DNA of 64,000 nt from positions 4,120,855-4,184,854 of the forward strand of contig NW_015622544.1 of NCBI RefSeq assembly GCF_000835495.1, read 5' to 3'. This DNA is from Cladophialophora immunda. Lineage: Eukaryota; Ascomycota; Eurotiomycetes; Chaetothyriales; Herpotrichiellaceae. Positions 45,149-56,849 of this stretch are shown one piece after another. The notes under the pieces are model-generated. The model worked only from the letters and a program-made list of their open reading frames with translations, was not told the origin of the DNA and searched no databases. Within the stretch, counting starts at the first letter, position 1, and each line of letters opens with the position of its first letter. A program made the translations under genes and the position numbers.

Positions 45149-46266
45149 ATGCGTCTGGGAGAGAAGGATCCCGTTACTGTCAACGGTAACATAGGCCAGA
45201 GCTCGACCTCTCTACGAGACTTACCAAGTATACCGCAGGTCAGTGACATCGCACCGGTAGATCGCCTGGGCCCACGTACTAACCCGCGTAGAATCCTACC
45301 ACAATGGCAACATCCGATTTCCTCCTCCCTGTGCGAGAGTTTCTGTCAACACCCTTCACAGCCGCTTTCTGCGCCGGAGGTGTGGCGGGCGCTGTCTCCC
45401 GCACTGTCGTTTCCCCACTCGAACGCTTAAAGATTCTGTACCAGATACAAAGCGCCGGTCGCAACGAATACAAGATGTCCATTGTCAAAGCTCTCAAGAA
45501 GATGTATACGGACGAGGGCTGGAGGGGGTTCATGAGGGGAAATGGGACGAATTGCATACGCATAATACCTTACTCGGCCGTGCAGTTCGGAAGCTACAAC
45601 GTCTACAAGCGCTTCGCAGAACCATCACCTGGCGCCGATCTCGACCCCATTCGCCGGCTCGTCTGCGGTGGTCTCGCCGGTATCACCTCTGTCACATTCA
45701 CCTATCCTTTGGATATTGTTCGTACGCGCTTGTCCATCCAGTCAGCTTCATTTGCCGCGCTCGGAAAACACGAAGGGAAGTTGCCTGGGATGTGGCAGGT
45801 CATGATTATGATGTACAAAAATGAGGGTGGTGTCCTGGGCCTTTATAGGGGCATCATCCCCACAGTTGCTGGCGTCGCCCCCTATGTCGGCCTGAATTTC
45901 ATGGTATATGAATCAGTCAGGAAATATTTTACGGAACCGGGTGAGAAGAATCCTGTCTGGTACCGAAAACTTGCCGCAGGTGCCATCTCGGGCGCGGTCG
46001 CGCAGACTTGCACCTATCCTTTTGATGTCCTCCGGCGGCGCTTCCAAATTAACGCCATGAATGGAATGGGATACCAATACAAATCGATATGGGATGCCGT
46101 CAGAACCATAATCGCACAGGAAGGGGTTCTTGGGCTTTACAAGGGAATCATGCCCAATTTGCTCAAGGTCGCCCCGAGCATGGCTAGCAGCTGGCTCAGC
46201 TTTGAGGTTGCAAGGGATTTCTTGGTTTCTCTCGCTCCAGAAAAGGAGAATGGAGACCCTATTTGA
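45149..46266 (+). CDS. Mitochondrial carrier family protein (SLC25A42/Leu5-related)
   Basis: Two exons, 45149-45238 and 45292-46266, with a 53-nt intron carrying GTCAGT, TACTAAC and GTAG, give 354 residues. The first exon encodes VNGNIGQSSTSLRDLPS, a segment recalled from other fungal carriers of this group. Three carrier repeats follow, each with a PxD/ExxR-type signature: SPLERLKIL, YPLDIVRTRL and YPFDVLRRRF. The second half also holds RKLAAGAISGAVAQTC. The subfamily is near coenzyme A/adenine-nucleotide carriers (SLC25A42, yeast Leu5) and SCaMC without EF hands; the exact substrate is open. It sits in the inner mitochondrial membrane. An ATG at 45304, in exon 2, is an alternative start that would drop the leader. 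Confidence 0.88.
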
Positions 46267-47026
46267 GACCGCCTAAGCCAGCCTGAGATGCATGGCTCTT
46301 TCATCCACACGATTCACCAGGAAACCGCTGGGCATCCTTGCACTGCACAGACGGAACGACTCGACACCATTCGAAGCCCGGAACAAGGCACCGCCTGCGC
46401 AGAGGGAAGGATTGGATACTCTGATCAAGTATTTTTACCCTTTACAGAAGAGCTGCGCTACTTTTGCAAGGGCTGCTGTATATTCCACATAAATGGGGCA
46501 TGGCGAAATTTCACGGAGTCAAAAGGTCGGAGGTAAAATGGATTAGAGAGACCTGAGGTGAGGCATTTTCTGGAGTATCAAGACAAGTCTATGACAGAAT
46601 CGAAGTTTGAGCATTATTTCCAAGAGTAGATCAAACTGAATATCGAATTGGTCGTCCTCATATTGATAGCCTTGGACTCTTTCGCTTTGAATCTCTTCGC
46701 GAGTGCCATACCCCCATCAGGATGACATCTTAGAGCAAACTATCCTAAAGCAGCCGGTGCGCTTTGATTGACGGCTGTCGATTTCAAATGAGAAGATATT
46801 TATTATGGACGTCTCGTACTTTGACAGGAGCATGGATCTCGTTGGCGGCGTGGCCACGTGACTGCTAAAGTTTTGAATCCCAAAAAGGTTTAGGTTCCAG
46901 AAATCTTGGCACGCCGCACAGCGTTCGCACCGGCTAGTTTCTCACGTCGACCAAATTTCCAGATTGACCTTCTGAGGACGTCGCCGACCCTTTCTCAATC
47001 AACAATATCCACCACAGCCAGCGATC
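46267..47026. promoter_or_regulatory. Upstream region of the L18 gene
   Basis: No gene is supported. It contains GGCCACGTGACTG near 46852, a CACGTG-type motif that also occurs as the same 13-mer near 1824, upstream of tRNA-Arg. Confidence 0.4.
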
Positions 47027-47726
47027 ATGGGTATGTACACCGTCGAAATGGGATTCCTGCGGTGATCTTTAATTGACGTCTGTTTCCAGGTATCGACCTC
47101 GATCGCCATCACGTCAAGGCGAGCCACCGAAAGGCGCCCAAGAGCGACAATGTCTACCTCAAGCTCTTGGTGAAGCTCTACCGCTTCCTGGCCCGTACGT
47201 TCACCAAGACCCTCGATATCTGAGGAGGATGGAGGGGGAGAGAGATCGTTGACAATCAATCGCAGGCCGGACCGATTCCAACTTCAACAAGGTCGTACTC
47301 AAGCGGCTGTTCATGTCCCGCATCAACCGCCCGCCCATGTCCATCTCGCGCATCGCCGGCAAGGTCTCGACCGAGACGGCGCAAAAGGCATACAAGGACA
47401 AGACCATCGCCGTCATCGGCACCGTCACGGACGACAACCGCCTGCTCACCGTGCCCGAACTCCACATCGCCGCGCTGCGGTTCACCGCCACCGCCCGCGC
47501 CCGGATCGAGAAGGCCGGCGGCGAGTGCCTGACCCTCGACCAGCTCGCCATGAGACACCCGACCGGAAGCAACGTGGTGCTCCTGCGTGGACCCAAGAAC
47601 GCCCGCGAGGCCGTCAAGCACTTCGGCTTTGGCCCGCACAAACACAAGAAGCCATACGTCGAGAGCAAGGGCAGGAAGTTTGAAAAGGCCAGAGGCAGGA
47701 GACGGTCCAAGGGTTTCAAGGTGTAG
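47027..47726 (+). CDS. 60S ribosomal protein L18 (eL18)
   Basis: Three exons are inferred: 47027-47030, 47090-47194 and 47266-47726, giving 189 residues. The first exon is only ATG plus one base; a GTATGT intron follows directly. The protein starts [20 protein letters not shown] and continues [20 protein letters not shown] across junction 2. [14 protein letters not shown] and the basic ending RRRSKGFKV are diagnostic of eL18. Length is within a few residues of the usual. It is a structural protein of the large cytosolic ribosomal subunit. Introns immediately after the start codon are frequent in fungal ribosomal protein genes and often support high expression. Confidence 0.95.
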
Positions 47727-48282
47727 ACGTGACCTACGTGTTAGCCTTCTGCTGCTGCTGCTGGTAGTGGTGGTGGTGGTTGTTCATGAACTGGGACTCC
47801 AGGGGGAGGGGGCCGGTGTGGAAGACGGGAATGCCACGACATCTCGAACGCACCAGATGGGTCTATGGGAGATGGACTCTACGGAATTGGAGCAAGAACA
47901 ACATTCCAAACAAGCAGAGCTGCTCAATCGTCTCGATTCGTCAAACGTCCTGTTCGAAGCGGAAACTGAAAAGGTTCGTACAAGGCGCCTTCGGGCTTTG
48001 AGCGGGAGAGAAAGGAAATGGACTGCGTGCGTGGTCGCTGTCAATTTTCCAGACTAGGTGGACGCAAGACGAAAATTCCAATGCATTGATTCCAATGAAA
48101 GAAAAACCCCGTTTCGATTCGGTCCTCTGCTGCATTTTGTCTTTTTTTTTTTCCATATTTCAGTCCAACTTTTTCGAGTTGCGTCAACGCCAGGCATGCA
48201 CATACGTAACTACAGTAGATACTACTGGGAGATCCTCCCCCCCTTCAAGACCTCTCCCCCTCCGTTTTAACTAACAAGGTCA
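47727..48282. other. 3' region between convergent genes
   Basis: No gene is supported. It holds short CTG and GGT tandem tracts (about 47749-47780) and a T homopolymer near 48142. Confidence 0.5.
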
Positions 48283-49740
48283 TCAGGTCTCAATGCTCTC
48301 GTGCAGAAACCTCCTCTGCCCTTCGCCTTCCCCGTACTCCCCGGCGCCTTGACCAGTGCCTCTGATCTTGTACTTGTAGATGGTCAAGCCCTCCAAGCCC
48401 ACGGGGCCCCGGGAATGGATCTTGTTCGTGCTGATGCCGACCTCGGTGCCGAAGCCGTACCTCATCCCGTCGGCGAACCGGGTGGAGGCGTTCCAGTACA
48501 CGCCGGCCGAGTCGACGGCGGACATGAACTTCTCGGCGGCGGCGGCGGAGCGCGTGACGATGGCGTCGGTGTGGTGCGATGAGTGGGTGTTGATGTGCGC
48601 GATGGCCCGGAGGAGGGAAGGGTCGTTTGCTTCTTCCTCGACGTCGCCGGCTCTGACAGTTGAGGACGAGTGCCCGTTCGGTAATGTGTCGCTGCTGCCG
48701 GTAACGCCATTTGAGGACGGAGTCCCTGGGACGGTCTTGACCGCCATGATCAGGTCTAGAAACTCGGTGGTGTAATCCAGGTCGGTCGCGTCCTGCAGTA
48801 AAGCTGCGTTCGCGGGACTCAGCACCTCGGCCAGCGCTTTCTTGCTTGGTTCGTCGCACCGTAACCTCACGCCCTTCTTCTGTAGCTCTTCCACCACGCC
48901 GGGAAGCACCGTCTTCAACACCGCCTCGTGCACTAAGAGCGTCTCTGCCGAGTTGCACGCCGCAGGGTAGTCGCATTTGGAGTCCACCACCACCTTGACG
49001 GCCATGTCCTTCTCCGCGTCCCGGTGCAAGTACACGGAACACAAGCCGTCGGCGTGCCCCAAGACCGGGATCTTCGTGTGGCTCTTGACATACCTTACCA
49101 GCTCGTTGCCGCCTCTGGGGATGACGAGGTCAATGTACCGATCAAGGCCGAGCAAATCGTCGATGACATCCCTGGTCTTGACCAACTGGATGGCCGCGAC
49201 GGGAACCTGGGTGCTGGCCAGGGCCTCGCCGATGACGTTGGCGATGGCCTCGAAACTCGCGGCGCTCTCCTTGCCGCCCTTCAGGATGGCCGCGTTCCCG
49301 GACTTGATGGCCAGGGCGGAGATGTTGGCAATGACCTCGGGCCGCGCCTCGAAGATGATGAGCAGGACGCCGATGGGGCACGACACCCTCTCCAGCTCCA
49401 GGCCCTGATCCAGTCGCGTGCGCAAATCCACCCTGCCAATCGGGTCCCGCAGGTCCCGCACGTCCAGGATCCCCTTCAGCATGTCGTCGTACTTGCCCTT
49501 GCGGCCCAGGTCGAGCCGCTTCAGCACGGACTGGCTCAGCTCCCCCTGCGACGAGGCCTGCTGGGCGAGCGCCATGTCGCGCGCGTTGGCGGCGAGGATC
49601 TCGGCCTTGTGCTGGACCAGGGCGGCGTGGATTGCCGTCAGGGCGTCGTTGCGCGCCGAGAGGGGCAGGATGGACAGAGTGTGTGAGGCGAGCGAGGCGG
49701 ATTGCGCACAAGTGACGGGGCTTGAGCTGGTGAGCGACAT
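48283..49740 (-). CDS. Gamma-glutamyl phosphate reductase (proline biosynthesis)
   Basis: A single-exon protein of 485 residues reduces gamma-glutamyl phosphate to glutamate-5-semialdehyde with NADPH, the second step of proline synthesis (Pro2 in yeast, ProA in bacteria). CPIGVLLIIFEARPEV and KSGNAAILKGGKES are cofactor-site blocks. The catalytic Cys lies in DYPAACNSAETLLVH (about residue 262), and ASTRFADGMRYGFGTEVGIS near the C-terminus is conserved. A Ser/Gly/Glu-rich insertion at about 339-375, just before the INTHSSHHTDAI block, is not part of the core fold. The start at 49740 gives a normal N-terminus. Confidence 0.95.
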   Translation of the reverse strand: MSLTSSSPVTCAQSASLASHTLSILPLSARNDALTAIHAALVQHKAEILAANARDMALAQQASSQGELSQSVLKRLDLGRKGKYDDMLKGILDVRDLRDPIGRVDLRTRLDQGLELERVSCPIGVLLIIFEARPEVIANISALAIKSGNAAILKGGKESAASFEAIANVIGEALASTQVPVAAIQLVKTRDVIDDLLGLDRYIDLVIPRGGNELVRYVKSHTKIPVLGHADGLCSVYLHRDAEKDMAVKVVVDSKCDYPAACNSAETLLVHEAVLKTVLPGVVEELQKKGVRLRCDEPSKKALAEVLSPANAALLQDATDLDYTTEFLDLIMAVKTVPGTPSSNGVTGSSDTLPNGHSSSTVRAGDVEEEANDPSLLRAIAHINTHSSHHTDAIVTRSAAAAEKFMSAVDSAGVYWNASTRFADGMRYGFGTEVGISTNKIHSRGPVGLEGLTIYKYKIRGTGQGAGEYGEGEGQRRFLHESIET

Positions 49741-50800
49741 GGTGGCTGTTGTCGAAGTTTTTGGGATTTGTCAAGTGCTTCTGTTCTTCCTCCTCTCCCT
49801 CCCAGCACCAGACCAGTCTCTTCTTGCACGAACACCTGGTTTGATCTTGGTGAGAAACTCGATGGTCAGGGCGGGCAAAGACTCAGCAACGACCTTTCCT
49901 CGCCTTTTTGGGTTTGTGTCAACTCTGAGGGCGACGGCGGATTGAGACAGTCGTAGATCTCAAGGGAGGGAGTTGGTGGCTATGACACTTGGTGACGCTG
50001 CGTTGATTGGCGCGCCCTTTCCAAGACGTTTTAAGAGTCATTCGGGACTGGATAACAATAATACAATGTGAGGTAAAGTGGTTGTCATTCGAGATCCTTT
50101 TCGCCACCTCTTTTTGCCCACCGCGAAATCTTCACGGTTATATTATTGGCTACGACCTTCGGGGCCGATGGCGGGCATTGGCGGCCTATCCCACCCATAA
50201 TAACTCTCTGGGTACCGCATATAAGGAGTGCTTTCTAGGTCCCTTAGGTGCTTATAGTCCTTCGTATACAGCCCTCTACCCTGTCGATATGCTGCTGGCT
50301 ACATTCTGATCTCTATCTAACATACCTATCTACATCATATTTGCTGCCGAGTAAGTGCAACCCTCCTCTTTTGTAAGATATCCTTTTGTAGGTCCTTCTA
50401 CACCGTACAGTATTTCTGTGTCACACTCTGGAGAGAGACACGGCGACAACAGTTAACCGCTGGATAGAAATACAGGGCGGGTTGGTGGGTGTTGCTCCAA
50501 AGGGGCCGTGCACGACGACAGGCCCCAAAGGGTGGCAATCCCCCGACTGCTGTGCTCGACGAACCTGATCTTCCTTCAAACTTCTCAGAAATCGAAGATT
50601 CTATTCTCCCGCATCTGGATTTTCTGCCTTTCGTCTATGGGGTTTCATGTCTCATCAGCTCATCATGCCTTTCTAGTGCTACAATGCTCGCAGCAACAAT
50701 AACAATAACAGCGAGGGAACGGCGACGACAGCAAAGTCCGTCCTTCTGTGTCGCGATAAAGATATTGTCCAAGGATCATCTTTTCCAAGCATAGGTCCAC
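49741..50800. other. Intergenic, 1.06 kb
   Basis: I see no gene. It lies between the 5' end of the proline gene and the 3' end of the phosphoglycerate mutase gene, both on the minus strand. Confidence 0.5.
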
Positions 50801-52419
50801 TTACTTCTTGACCAACAAACTCGTCCCACTCATTTCTTCGGGCTGGTCGACTCCCATCGCTGCTAAAACCGTCGGCGCGACATCTCCAAGAACACCGTCT
50901 TGCTTCTTCAAGCTCCATCCTTCAGGCGCATTGGCCATGACAAAGGGAACCTTGTTAGTCGTATGCGAGGTCTTGGGCTTGCCTTCTTCGTTCAGCATTT
51001 CTTCGGCGTTGCCATGATCGGCTGTCACAAAAAGGATATAGCCTTCCTTCTTGCAGGTCTCGTACACTGTGCCGATGGCGGCATCTGTGGCGGCGACTCC
51101 CTTGATTGCTGCTTCGTAAACACCGGTGTGGCCGACCATGTCGGGGGGCGCGAAATTGTTCATCAAGAAATCGTACTTTTGATCCGATATCCTTTCACTG
51201 AGCTTGTCTGCCACCTTTTGAGCGCTCATCGGGGGGTCGAGATCATAGGTTGCAACTTTGGGACTGGGGATCAACTCTCGCTCTTCGCCATCGAATTGTT
51301 TCTCCACCCCTCCGTTGAAGAAAAAGGTCACATGGGCATACTTCTCCGTCTCGGCGACGTGGCATTGTTTCAGGCCTTTCTTACTCAGCCACTCGGCCAG
51401 AACATTGCCCATGTGCTGGGGTGGGAAAGCAATTGGGAAGGTATAGTCGGTCTTGTACTGCGTCATGGTGGTGATTGCAATCCCCTTGGGATAAGGGAAG
51501 TCTGGTTTGGGAGATCGATCATAGTCGCCCAAAAGCTGAGTGATTTCTCGGACCCGGTCGGACCGGTAGTTGAAGAAGAACAGGGTGTCGTTGTCTTTGA
51601 TCCTCCTCTCGTCTCCGCCGACGATGATGGGCTTGAGGAACTCATCGTTCTCCCCTTTCTCGTATCGCGACTTGATCGTGGCGACGGGATCGGATGACTC
51701 TTCTCCTTCGCCGAGCACAATACCTTTCATCCCGATCTCCACCCGATCCCACCTCTTGTCTCGATCCATGATGTAGTAACGGCCCACGACCGTAGCCAGC
51801 TCACCGATGCCCAGCTCTGCCAGCTTGTCCAGTAACTGCTGCATGTATCCCGCAGCACTCTTGGGGTCCGTGTCTCGGCCGTCTCCAAAAAAGTGGATGA
51901 AGACTTTCGGGACCTTCATCTCCTTGGCGACTTGCAAGAGGGCGAACAAGTGGTTGATGTGACTGTGCACGCCTCCGTCGCTGATGAGGCCGAGAAAATG
52001 GAGTCGGCCATTGCCATCGACCGCTCGCTGGAAGCATTTTGTGATGTTGGAAATCTTGTTCATCTCGCCCTTCTTGATGGTCTGATCAATCCTCACAACA
52101 TCTTGCCAGACGACTCTGCCTGCGCCAATATTGAGATGGCCAACTTCAGAGTTTCCCATCAAGCCTTCCGGGAGCCCAACAGCGAGGGAGGAAGCCTCGA
52201 GCTCGGTGTAGCCTTGAGCAGTTTTGGAGCAATCTCTGGCGAACTCGTCCATGACGGGGGTCTCGGCGGCAGCAATTGCGTCGCCTTCTGGAGGAGAGCT
52301 CTCGGACGGGATCCCCCATCCATCGATGACAACTGGCGACGGTGTTAGCACGGTTTATTTCAGAGCAAGAGGAAGTTCGAAGTCCTACTCAAAACAGCCT
52401 TGTGCTCGACCTTCGTCAT
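50801..52419 (-). CDS. Cofactor-independent phosphoglycerate mutase (iPGM)
   Basis: Two exons, 52419-52389 (31 nt) and 52332-50801, with a 56-nt intron (GTAGGA, GCTAAC branch, CCAG), give 520 residues. Splicing yields MTKVEHKAVLIVIDGWGIPS, the normal iPGM start; without the first exon the metal-binding Asp of VIDGWG would lack its leader. The nucleophile Ser is in MGNSEVGHLNIGAGR, and further metal ligands lie in GDGRDTDP, NYRSDRVRE, FAPPDMVGHTG and TADHGNAEEM. The enzyme interconverts 3- and 2-phosphoglycerate in glycolysis. Filamentous fungi use this manganese-dependent form, unlike S. cerevisiae, which fits the ascomycete origin. Identification is firm. Confidence 0.95.
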
Positions 52420-52941
52420 GGCGGTGGAAGCTCTAGGAGCTCGTGGATTGGACTTGAAGAGGGGGGGGGAGAAACTGCAGGCTCAGCGATAGAAATGGTG
52501 CGAAAATACGGTCGACCGTGGCTCAGGACGTTCGCAACTGTTTCAACACAATTGACACCATGTACTAGGGGTGAAAAATAGGTACGAGGATAAATTTGGT
52601 TGACCTGGGAATGAATTGCATTGGGGAGGCTGATTGGACAATGACGGCACTTTTCGCAGCCAAGTGGTCAGTTTGGCGGGGCAAAAGGACGAAGCTGGCA
52701 CTGGGCACAAGGAATTCGGGGGGTTTTTTCGCTGAAGGAGGGGCATGTGGAAGGGGGGGGAGCGGACCTTTCCCAGGGACAAATCTCAGCGCCAGTGGCG
52801 AGTGCTTTAGGCGCTTTAGGCGGGCTGGTCGTCCCTTCCCAAGCGCCTGAAGCTGTCCCAAGTTCCCAACGACCGCCCACCAGTCCATGTTGCTGGCTCA
52901 GTTGGTAGCCAAGGGGGCCCTGTTCCGGGGGGGGGGGGGGG
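52420..52941. other. Upstream region of iPGM, ending in poly-G at the gap
   Basis: No gene is supported. The last 15 bases (52927-52941) are G and abut the assembly gap. Confidence 0.5.
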
Positions 52942-53041
52942 NNNNNNNNNNNNNNNNNNNNNNNNNNNNNNNNNNNNNNNNNNNNNNNNNNNNNNNNNNN
53001 NNNNNNNNNNNNNNNNNNNNNNNNNNNNNNNNNNNNNNNNN
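52942..53041. other. Assembly gap (100 N)
   Basis: Exactly 100 N, the customary placeholder for a gap of unknown size. It is preceded by 15 G and followed 65 bp later by 24 G, so the break probably reflects homopolymer sequence. Gene order across this point is scaffold-level evidence only. Confidence 0.97.
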
Positions 53042-53106
53042 AACAACCTCAAGAATAGGAGGAGGAGGAAGAGGAAAGGGAGGCTAAACAGGAGCGGAGA
53101 GAGAGA

Positions 53107-53130
53107 GGGGGGGGGGGGGGGGGGGGGGGG
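53107..53130. repeat. G homopolymer (24 nt)
   Basis: A run of 24 G just right of the assembly gap, preceded by a purine-rich GGA/GA tract from 53059. Its length is probably unreliable. Confidence 0.85.
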
Positions 53131-54353
53131 AAGGGGAGGGCAATGGGGTAAGAGAAGTTGCCAGCACCACCGCCGAATCACTGGTTACGTCACTCCATCG
53201 CCTCGGCCTTTGGTGCTCCGGCCAATTTGAATCTACAACACCAATGTCCTCCTCTCCCTCGTTGGTCTCTGCCCCTTTCCTTTCCCTTCTCACAGGCTCA
53301 TCGGTGATCGGGGGATTCCATTGTTCTTCTACTCGATTCTTCTTCGTGCTCAACCAGTGCGTGGGTTAGCTAAGACACCTCTTCAACTCAGCTCAGAACA
53401 TGCGTTGCAAGACCGCAGGCTGCACTCTAGACGCAGGGCCCGAGAGACTGCTATGATGGCCGCGACAAAGATCACCATCGACCGCCGGGGCCTCTTACGA
53501 TAGGAAGTCCAGCCTCAGCCACAGCCTAGTGAGCCTCAGCAACGTAACGTGGTCTCGACGTGTTCTGACAGATGAGAAGGGGTCCTGAGGAAGCCCAGAA
53601 CTGCTTATCAGCGTGTCAGGCCTGTCGCTTTGACTTTCCCATCTCACCTCTTGGAGTCTTGGAGAAACGACCAGTGAGCCCAGCCGGCAGGGATCAGCTC
53701 AGGTTGACCATCTACAGGCCCAACGTTCCCGCCGCTCCTCCATTCGTTGACAGTGGTGCCGGAAACATTTTACGACACCCCCTGCAATTGGCTTGAATGC
53801 TGCCCATCTATTCCGAGTCCAGAACGAGGTGGACCTTGGGTGCACCAGTGTCCACCATCTCCTGGCGCAATGTGCATATCCTCTGGCCATCACCGGAAAC
53901 CTTTCCCGGTCAAATCCGTGGCGCGATGGGTTGTGCTGGACGGTGGTGGTGGTGGTGGTGGTGGTGGTGGTGGTTGCGCTCTCCAACAAACAACGAACAA
54001 TGGCCTGTTCGCCTGAGAACTGCAGTGCTTGGATCCTTTTTTCGATGACGCTAAAATTGATCCGTTTTCAAAACCCGCACATCTCGCCTTTGAAATCCCA
54101 CGACTTGACTTGAGGCGAACAGAAGTGTCCACTACTGTCGAACCACCGAGTCTTTGCTGCTGTAATGGTCACAGGGGACCTTCTCGGCATTTCTTCATAA
54201 AGGGGATCTGCGTCTAGAATTATCCTTTGTCGTCTTCTTCCTCTTTTTATGTTGGTCCCCTTCGCGGATTAAGCTGGCCCAGGCTTCTCTGTGGCTGTAA
54301 GTGTTGGCTTGGGGCTGTTTGTCCCTGTCCGGAACACGACCCAGGGAGGCACC
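53131..54353. other. Intergenic, 1.2 kb
   Basis: No supported gene. Several short frames exist without domains. A (GGT)11 tract lies at 53942-53974. Confidence 0.45.
53942..53974. repeat. (GGT)11 microsatellite
   Basis: Eleven perfect GGT copies in the intergenic stretch upstream of the second Zn2Cys6 gene. Confidence 0.9.
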
Positions 54354-56849
54354 ATGCCGGATCCAATGGACGTTACCGTCGGCCCGTCGCAGGGCCAGCG
54401 TCGGCCGGGAAGTTCTCCTCCCAAGCAACGCCCGTCGAGGAAGACCAACGTCGCCAAAGTGCGAACTTCACACGCCTGCGATCGCTGTCGCTTGATGCGG
54501 ACAAAGTGTTCGGGGGGTGACCGATGTTCCAAATGTCTCAAAGACGGAGCAGCCTGCGTCTATGGTGATCGCAAACGGGAACGCAACAAAAAGTATTGAT
54601 CGTGTGATTTCCCCAGTGCATGCCGCTGACGGTGAACAGAGATCTGGCCGAAAGTCTCGATCGCATCAGCCTCCTGGAAGAAGAGAATAGTCAGTTGGTC
54701 AGTGCACTTCGCTCAGTGACTGAGCAGCCAGATTTCCGCCCAGAGGAGAACGCCCGTATCTTGCAGCTCCTGACAAAGGTAACTATTCGTGCATCACACA
54801 CTTTCCGATCTCGCTTGACGCCTAACAAAGTCGGCAGTACTCAGAGCAAGACGAAGAAGAAGAGGAGGAGGAGGTAGAGGAGCCTCCTGGGGGGCCGCTG
54901 AGCAGTCATTCGCAGAGTCGAGCCACGCCCTCTGCTTCCCAACTTCCATCATCCGGGTCGAGCCAAGCTCGGCCACGGGTAGGCGACATGCGTGGCGAGG
55001 GCAAGGCCAGATCCGACGCGGGCTCTCCTCATAGACAGGGCGAGCTGAACCATATCGTGACTCTGGATCTTGGGGGAGGCGCCTCGGGCTTTGTTGGAAA
55101 GATGTCGGAGATCTCTTGGATTCAACGTGGATTCGAGACTGTCCGGGGACACACTGCCCCCAACCACGGTCTGCTGCATGCAGCAGAAATGGACGAAGAT
55201 CCCGTCACAACCACAGATTTCATCTATTTCATGGACGACATTAACGTATTGTCCGTGGATGAGGATTACGTGGATCAGTATCACTGGCCGAACGATGACT
55301 CTCTGGTGATTCTGTCGGAAGCCTTCTTTCACTGTATGCAGGGCGCATTTCATTTTGTCCTCCGTGAGGAATTTCTCCAACGGGCAAACTCTTTCTCAGG
55401 CAAGGGGACGGCCCCGTCGTGGAGAAACCGGCGATGGTTGGCGCTGGCAAATCTTGTGTGGGCTATCGGGGCGAAGTGGCTCAAAATTACCCAGCTCGCC
55501 GACGGGGACTCTAACGGAGAGCATCTCACTTATTTCGCAAGGGCACGGGCGTTGGGACTTGATCACAGAGTCATGTTCGACCATCCTGACATCGAGCGTG
55601 TCCAAGGCATTGGGCTTTTAGCTTTCTACCTTCTGGTCAATGGATCCATTACGCGGTACGTCGTTATCACTTGGATGGTCTCGCGTCTCCTAATCATTAC
55701 AACAGAGCCTGGAATACGCTGGGCCATGCGACCCGGCACGCCACGGCACTGGGCCTGCATTTGAAAATCACAGATCCGGCCGTGAGCGAACTGGACAAAG
55801 TACGGCGAGCCCGCACGTGGTATTCACTCTACAGCCTCGAGATCTTGATTGCTGAGATCACAGGCCGGCCCAAATCCATATTCTTGACGGATGTGACGAT
55901 ACCCATCGATCTTTTCTATTCAGTTCCCAAAGAGATGCAGCAATTCTCTGCCCAGATCGACAACTTTCGCTCGCCTGATGCCTCGAGAAAGATCTGGCTC
56001 GACTACTTGAATCGTGGCCGCAATGTATCCCAAATGACCGGGGGCGTGGTGCCTTGGAAAAGTTTTGCATCAGTAGGACGAGGCGCCCCCACTTCATACT
56101 TGCCTCAACGACTATATCTCTGTCGACTCAGCGACAAGATTGCGTCGCAAATGTACACCGGGACGTCCGAAGATTCGTGGTTCCAGATTCAACGCAAGAT
56201 CGGCAATTTGCAGTCGGAGCTGAGAGCCTGGGCGGACCAGCTCCCGCCAGAGTTGGCTCTTCAGGGCGAGGAATCGGCGGACATAGATCCTCGAAGCAAG
56301 ATCGAGCTAAGGCTGTACTACCACAGCGTGGAGATGATCCTCCACCGTCCATGCCTGTGCGAGGTGATTATCGAGGACGAATCGAGCCGGTCGAAAGAAT
56401 TCAACCGAAGCTCGGCGCGAGCCTGCGTCCACGCGGCCATGTCCATGTTGTCACTCATGCCCGACTATCCCACGGCTCACGAAGCGTATCAGCTGCTTCC
56501 GTGGTGGGCCCTCCTCCACTTCGTGGCGCAAGCAGCGGCTGTGTTGTTGTTGGAGCTCGCCCTCGACGCGCGACACTTCCCAGACGAGATACCCCAGGTG
56601 GTGATGTACTTGCGCAAGGCCATGTCGTACCTCTGGTGCATGAGCGAAGGCTCGTTGTCCTGTCACCGCGCATGGAGGATATTCCGGCAGCTGCTGACCG
56701 AGGTGCTGGAGCGGCACGAGGAGTTGGACATGATGGATGTCCCTGCCGAGGCGCCGCCTCCGCCTAGGTGGAATGACAAGCTCGAAGAGTTGACAGTCAA
56801 GGCTTTCGCGTCTAGGAAACATGGGATTTCTCCCCCTATGCCGCACTAG
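54354..56849 (+). CDS. Zn2Cys6 transcription factor with fungal-specific regulatory domain
   Basis: Four exons, 54354-54592, 54640-54778, 54838-55655 and 55706-56849, give 779 residues, with introns of 47, 59 and 50 nt. The zinc cluster is CDRCRLMRTKCSGGDRCSKC with a final Cys six residues later, followed by RKRERNKK. A short coiled coil (about 81-115, ESLDRISLLEEENSQLVSAL) matches a dimerisation segment. An acidic stretch (EQDEEEEEEEVEE) follows junction 2. The Fungal_trans region runs from about residue 280, with KVRRARTWYSLYSLEILIAE typical of the core. It belongs to the Gal4-type regulators. The target is unknown; the amidase and CmcJ-like genes downstream are candidates by proximity. Confidence 0.87.

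Noticed and set aside
49024..49686. Plus-strand frame of 220 codons
   Set aside because: It is the antisense shadow of gamma-glutamyl phosphate reductase, with no domain of its own.
50900..51697. Plus-strand frame of 265 codons
   Set aside because: It is the antisense shadow of phosphoglycerate mutase, whose motifs are complete on the minus strand.
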